In this document: piece after piece, positions 38,477 to 40,443 of the stretch | Numbering within the stretch: position 1 is the first letter of the stretch | How the letters are laid out: each line of letters starts with the position of its first letter | NCBI GenBank assembly: GCA_035575515.1 | Contig: DATLXU010000063.1 | Span: 1 to 40,443, forward strand | Origin: DATLXU01 sp035575515 | Lineage (GTDB): Bacteria > Acidobacteriota > Blastocatellia > UBA7656 | DNA length: 40,443 nt | Reading direction: 5' to 3' | The notes under the pieces: generated by a model | The model's database searches: none | What the model was told of the DNA's origin: nothing | The model's input: the letters and a program-made list of their open reading frames with translations, nothing else | Translations under genes and position numbers: made by a program

Positions 38477-38851
38477 TCAACGCAAATCTTCGAGCCGGGT
38501 CGCGAAGCGCAATCCCAAACCGTCCGGGCCTGCGATGGTGAAATCGCGCAAACCGTAATAGCGATCTTCGATTGGTCGAATCACGCGCGCCCCGAGCTGG
38601 CGTGCCAGTTCCCAATAACGATCAACGTCGGCGACCATCACGCGAATGTTGCCAACCGGAACGTCAACGCGAGGCGCGTCTTTGACCTCTTCGATAAACA
38701 ACTGCGAGTCGTCCCACGTCAAGACCGCGAAGTTGTTCTCTTTGCGCGCAACGTCAAATCCGAAACTTGTGTAAAACGCAAGCGACTCTTCAAGGTTGCG
38801 CGTGTAAAGCTCGACGACGAGTTGATGGTTCGCTTCAACGTATCGCTTCAC
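38477..38851 (-). CDS. VOC-family (glyoxalase/bleomycin-resistance-like) protein
   Basis: The product is about 124 residues, with paired beta-alpha-beta-beta-beta modules. VELYTRNLEESLAFYTSFGFDVARKENNFAVL and the second half (IRVMVADVDRYWELARQLGARVIRPIEDRYYGLRDFTIAGPDGLGLRFA) follow the fold's typical order. The VOC superfamily includes glyoxalase I, dioxygenases and drug-binding proteins, usually metal-dependent; the ligand residues here (for example the first-strand and GPDG positions) do not single out one of them. The start is GTG (38849-38851), immediately after the stop of the metalloprotease gene (TAAGTG), so translation is probably coupled. Confidence 0.85.
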   Translation of the reverse strand: MKRYVEANHQLVVELYTRNLEESLAFYTSFGFDVARKENNFAVLTWDDSQLFIEEVKDAPRVDVPVGNIRVMVADVDRYWELARQLGARVIRPIEDRYYGLRDFTIAGPDGLGLRFATRLEDLR

Positions 38852-40177
38852 TTATTTCTTTTTGCTCTGCCAGAGCTGCGCGGAAAGCCTCTGTAACTGC
38901 TCGCGATCCTGCGCGCCTTCAATTATGACAACGTCGCTGCCGCGCATCTCGATTGACACAAGCCCTTCGCCGGTTTCGTAAACGCGAAGCTGCGCAGTGG
39001 AATCCTTTGCGCGAGCCGCGCCGTACCTCTTTTCGGTTCGATTCGCATAAGCGTCGAAGAACTCGCGCGCATCGTTTGCCGTGTCCCACGTCGTGTACTG
39101 CGCAACGATGAGCGCGCTCGTCTCTTTATTCTCATAAAGCGCGTAGCGGTCGCCGCCCCAGCCTGCGGCGGCTGTGCGGGCCGACTGCTTTGGTATGAAT
39201 TCCGCAAGCAGCACCTGATAGCCGAACTCGCCGTTCACATCCGCGTCCGCTTGCTTCCAGCTCTTTCCGAGCGCGGGCAGCAGATCGGCCATCTCTATCT
39301 TCACAGGGTTGTCGCGCGTGAGGAATTTTTCAGGGTGAATGATCTGCTCGCTTGAGGCAGGCAGATTCGTGTAACCGTTGTTGAGCGTCTGCCACGAACC
39401 CGATTTCAAAACTGACTGCACGAATCCCGCGCCGTAGATGTATGGGAATTGAAGGTTCTCGCGCAAGACTTTCGGCGCGCTCGCAAGCACGGGATAATTC
39501 TTCGCATCGCTGTCCGTATCCTGATCGAGCATTGTGTTGGCGAGCGAGGGCAGTTTAGTCAGGTCGAGCCTTATTCCCTGCTGATCGAGGTCGTATTGAA
39601 TCATCACGAGTGTCGCTTCGCCTTCAACGAGCGCGTGCGCCGCAAGCTCGGCGTCCGAATCGCCTTTTGGCCATTTCTCGAAACGGCGCAGATCGAAGTG
39701 CTGGTCCTGCAATGCGTGAACAAGCTCATGCGCGATGACGCGCTTCTGGTCTGAGATCGGAAGCCACGCCGCCAGATAAAACTCTCCGGTCTTCGGTTCG
39801 TAAAAGCCCGCGACCTGCTCGCGCATAAGCGCAACCATATACTCGCGCAGCCGAAAATCTTTTTTGGTGAGTCCGAGCTTGGCGAAAGTCTTTTGCATCG
39901 CGTCGAACTCTTCAGGCGAGGTGCTTTCATCGAGGTCGCGGATGACCGCCTGCTCTATTTCATCTTTCGTCTTGAGTCCGCTCTTGACCGCCTGCTTTAT
40001 CTCAAGCCCGCGCAATCGGCTGACGACTTTCAGGATTTCGTCAGTCGCGCTGAGCGCGGCGGCGGCATCTGTCTTGCTGATGGAAGCCGCGCTTTGAAGC
40101 GCGGCGGATACAACCGAAGTCGCCAGCACTACCGAAGCGAGCGCGGCGGCGGCGCAGGCTCTCAATCTTTTTTGCAT
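38852..40177 (-). CDS. Exported HEXXH metalloprotease-like protein
   Basis: The product is 441 residues with a signal peptide (~1-26, ATSVVSA). The zinc motif is HELVH (His150, Glu151, His154, in RVIAHELVHALQDQHFDLRRF), followed about 30 residues later by LVEGEAT (Glu185/187), the third ligand position of gluzincins. The upstream VAGFYEPKTGEFYLAAWLP segment is part of the same conserved block. The C-terminal half is mixed alpha/beta and unlike known catalytic domains. It may be a protease or peptide-binding protein of the periplasm; similar proteins are found widely in soil bacteria. AAAGG is 9 bases before the ATG. The promoter is at 40216-40244, and the VOC gene follows without a gap. Confidence 0.85.
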   Translation of the reverse strand: MQKRLRACAAAALASVVLATSVVSAALQSAASISKTDAAAALSATDEILKVVSRLRGLEIKQAVKSGLKTKDEIEQAVIRDLDESTSPEEFDAMQKTFAKLGLTKKDFRLREYMVALMREQVAGFYEPKTGEFYLAAWLPISDQKRVIAHELVHALQDQHFDLRRFEKWPKGDSDAELAAHALVEGEATLVMIQYDLDQQGIRLDLTKLPSLANTMLDQDTDSDAKNYPVLASAPKVLRENLQFPYIYGAGFVQSVLKSGSWQTLNNGYTNLPASSEQIIHPEKFLTRDNPVKIEMADLLPALGKSWKQADADVNGEFGYQVLLAEFIPKQSARTAAAGWGGDRYALYENKETSALIVAQYTTWDTANDAREFFDAYANRTEKRYGAARAKDSTAQLRVYETGEGLVSIEMRGSDVVIIEGAQDREQLQRLSAQLWQSKKK

Positions 40178-40215
40178 TGCATAAAACCTTTCATTATCAA
40201 TTGCAGCTTTAAGGA

Positions 40216-40244
40216 ATTGTCCCTGCCTGCGCCGCTTTTGTCAA
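40216..40244 (-). promoter_or_regulatory. Promoter of the metalloprotease/VOC operon
   Basis: Read on the minus strand, a perfect TTGACA (40244-40239) is followed after 17 bases by GACAAT (40221-40216, four of six matches). The leader to the ATG at 40177 would be about 30 bases. Confidence 0.6.
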
Positions 40245-40386
40245 TTTTTTGATTTTTGTCATTTACCCTTTTCTGTTTGTTAACTGTCAAACATCAGAAA
40301 CAAACAGCAATTCTCGATTAGGCTGTAAATGAAGAGAAATAATCGAAGAAGTCGAAAGAGTTTTTGCGCTTTGCTACTCTATAGGG

Positions 40387-40443
40387 ATGCGACCTCTCAA
40401 GAGCCTTGCCCTTGAATCAATCGTTAGCCTGCTTTCAGATATT
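40387..40443 (+). CDS. Start of an unidentified gene at the right edge
   Basis: An ATG at 40387 opens a frame that runs to the window end, giving MRPLKSLALESIVSLLSDI. There is no clear ribosome site (GGG abuts the ATG), and the fragment is too short to identify. The frame is also open for 18 codons upstream, after a stop at 40330-40332, but without another good start. Confidence 0.3.
   Translation, partial: MRPLKSLALESIVSLLSDI

Noticed and set aside
1..40443. Integrated prophage or genomic island
   Set aside because: No integrase, transposase, structural phage gene, tRNA or attachment-site repeat was seen; the single phage-like protein at 18192 is isolated.

Overview
The window reads as a gene-dense chromosomal segment of a Gram-negative, heterotrophic soil-type bacterium, most like an Acidobacteriota (Blastocatellia/Pyrinomonadales-type) genome. 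This assignment is inferred from moderately high GC, the mix of families (bactofilin, S8 proteases with an SLH tail, M14/M28 secreted peptidases, FecR/DUF6600 protein, MXAN_5187-like protein, SelA) and the many intergenic palindromes. There is no rRNA, tRNA, CRISPR array, integrase or transposase, so nothing identifies the species and nothing marks a mobile island.

Layout. 1-3.8 kb (minus): selA, a two-helix membrane protein and a cupin. 3.9-9.4 kb (plus): an MXAN_5187-like protein, an M20 dipeptidase, a DoxX-like protein, an NHL-propeller/M23-like fusion and a glycine-rich RRM protein. 9.5-16.4 kb (minus): an M28 peptidase, a PIN/antitoxin pair, an M14 carboxypeptidase, a BNR/Ycf48-like lipoprotein and a GNAT acetyltransferase. 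16.6-18.9 kb (plus): guaA, from a nearly leaderless promoter, and a protein resembling phage recombination-accessory proteins. 19.0-19.8 kb (minus): YggT and GlsB-type membrane proteins. 20.2-26.5 kb (plus): a SurA/PpiC foldase and two paralogous subtilisin-like proteases. 26.6-31.0 kb: a membrane-anchored protein, a 57-residue membrane ORF, a possible structured RNA, a DUF3108 protein, and a bactofilin / unknown / M23 peptidase group. 31.3-40.4 kb: a rhodanese, an 800-residue FecR/DUF6600 protein with an Arg/Gln-rich tail, an APC permease, a beta-lactamase-like/amidohydrolase fusion, a VOC protein, a HEXXH metalloprotease, and the start of another gene.

How it fits together. The dominant theme is the cell envelope and extracellular or periplasmic protein and peptide breakdown. 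Eight or nine products are peptidases or peptidase-like, most carrying export signals, next to a peptide/amino-acid-type permease, a cytosolic M20 dipeptidase, a foldase and bactofilin. Housekeeping genes (guaA, selA) are scattered among them.

The most unusual signals are: five direct repeats phased at 10-11 bp upstream of the foldase gene; a PIN toxin lacking two of its expected acidic residues; two uncommon domain fusions; a possible pseudoknotted RNA at 27.9-28.04 kb; and at least six kinds of intergenic inverted repeat, one of which (a GTCAGTG-type heptamer array) is also read through in frame inside selA. I did not find a clear, complete, previously undescribed defence or biosynthetic system.
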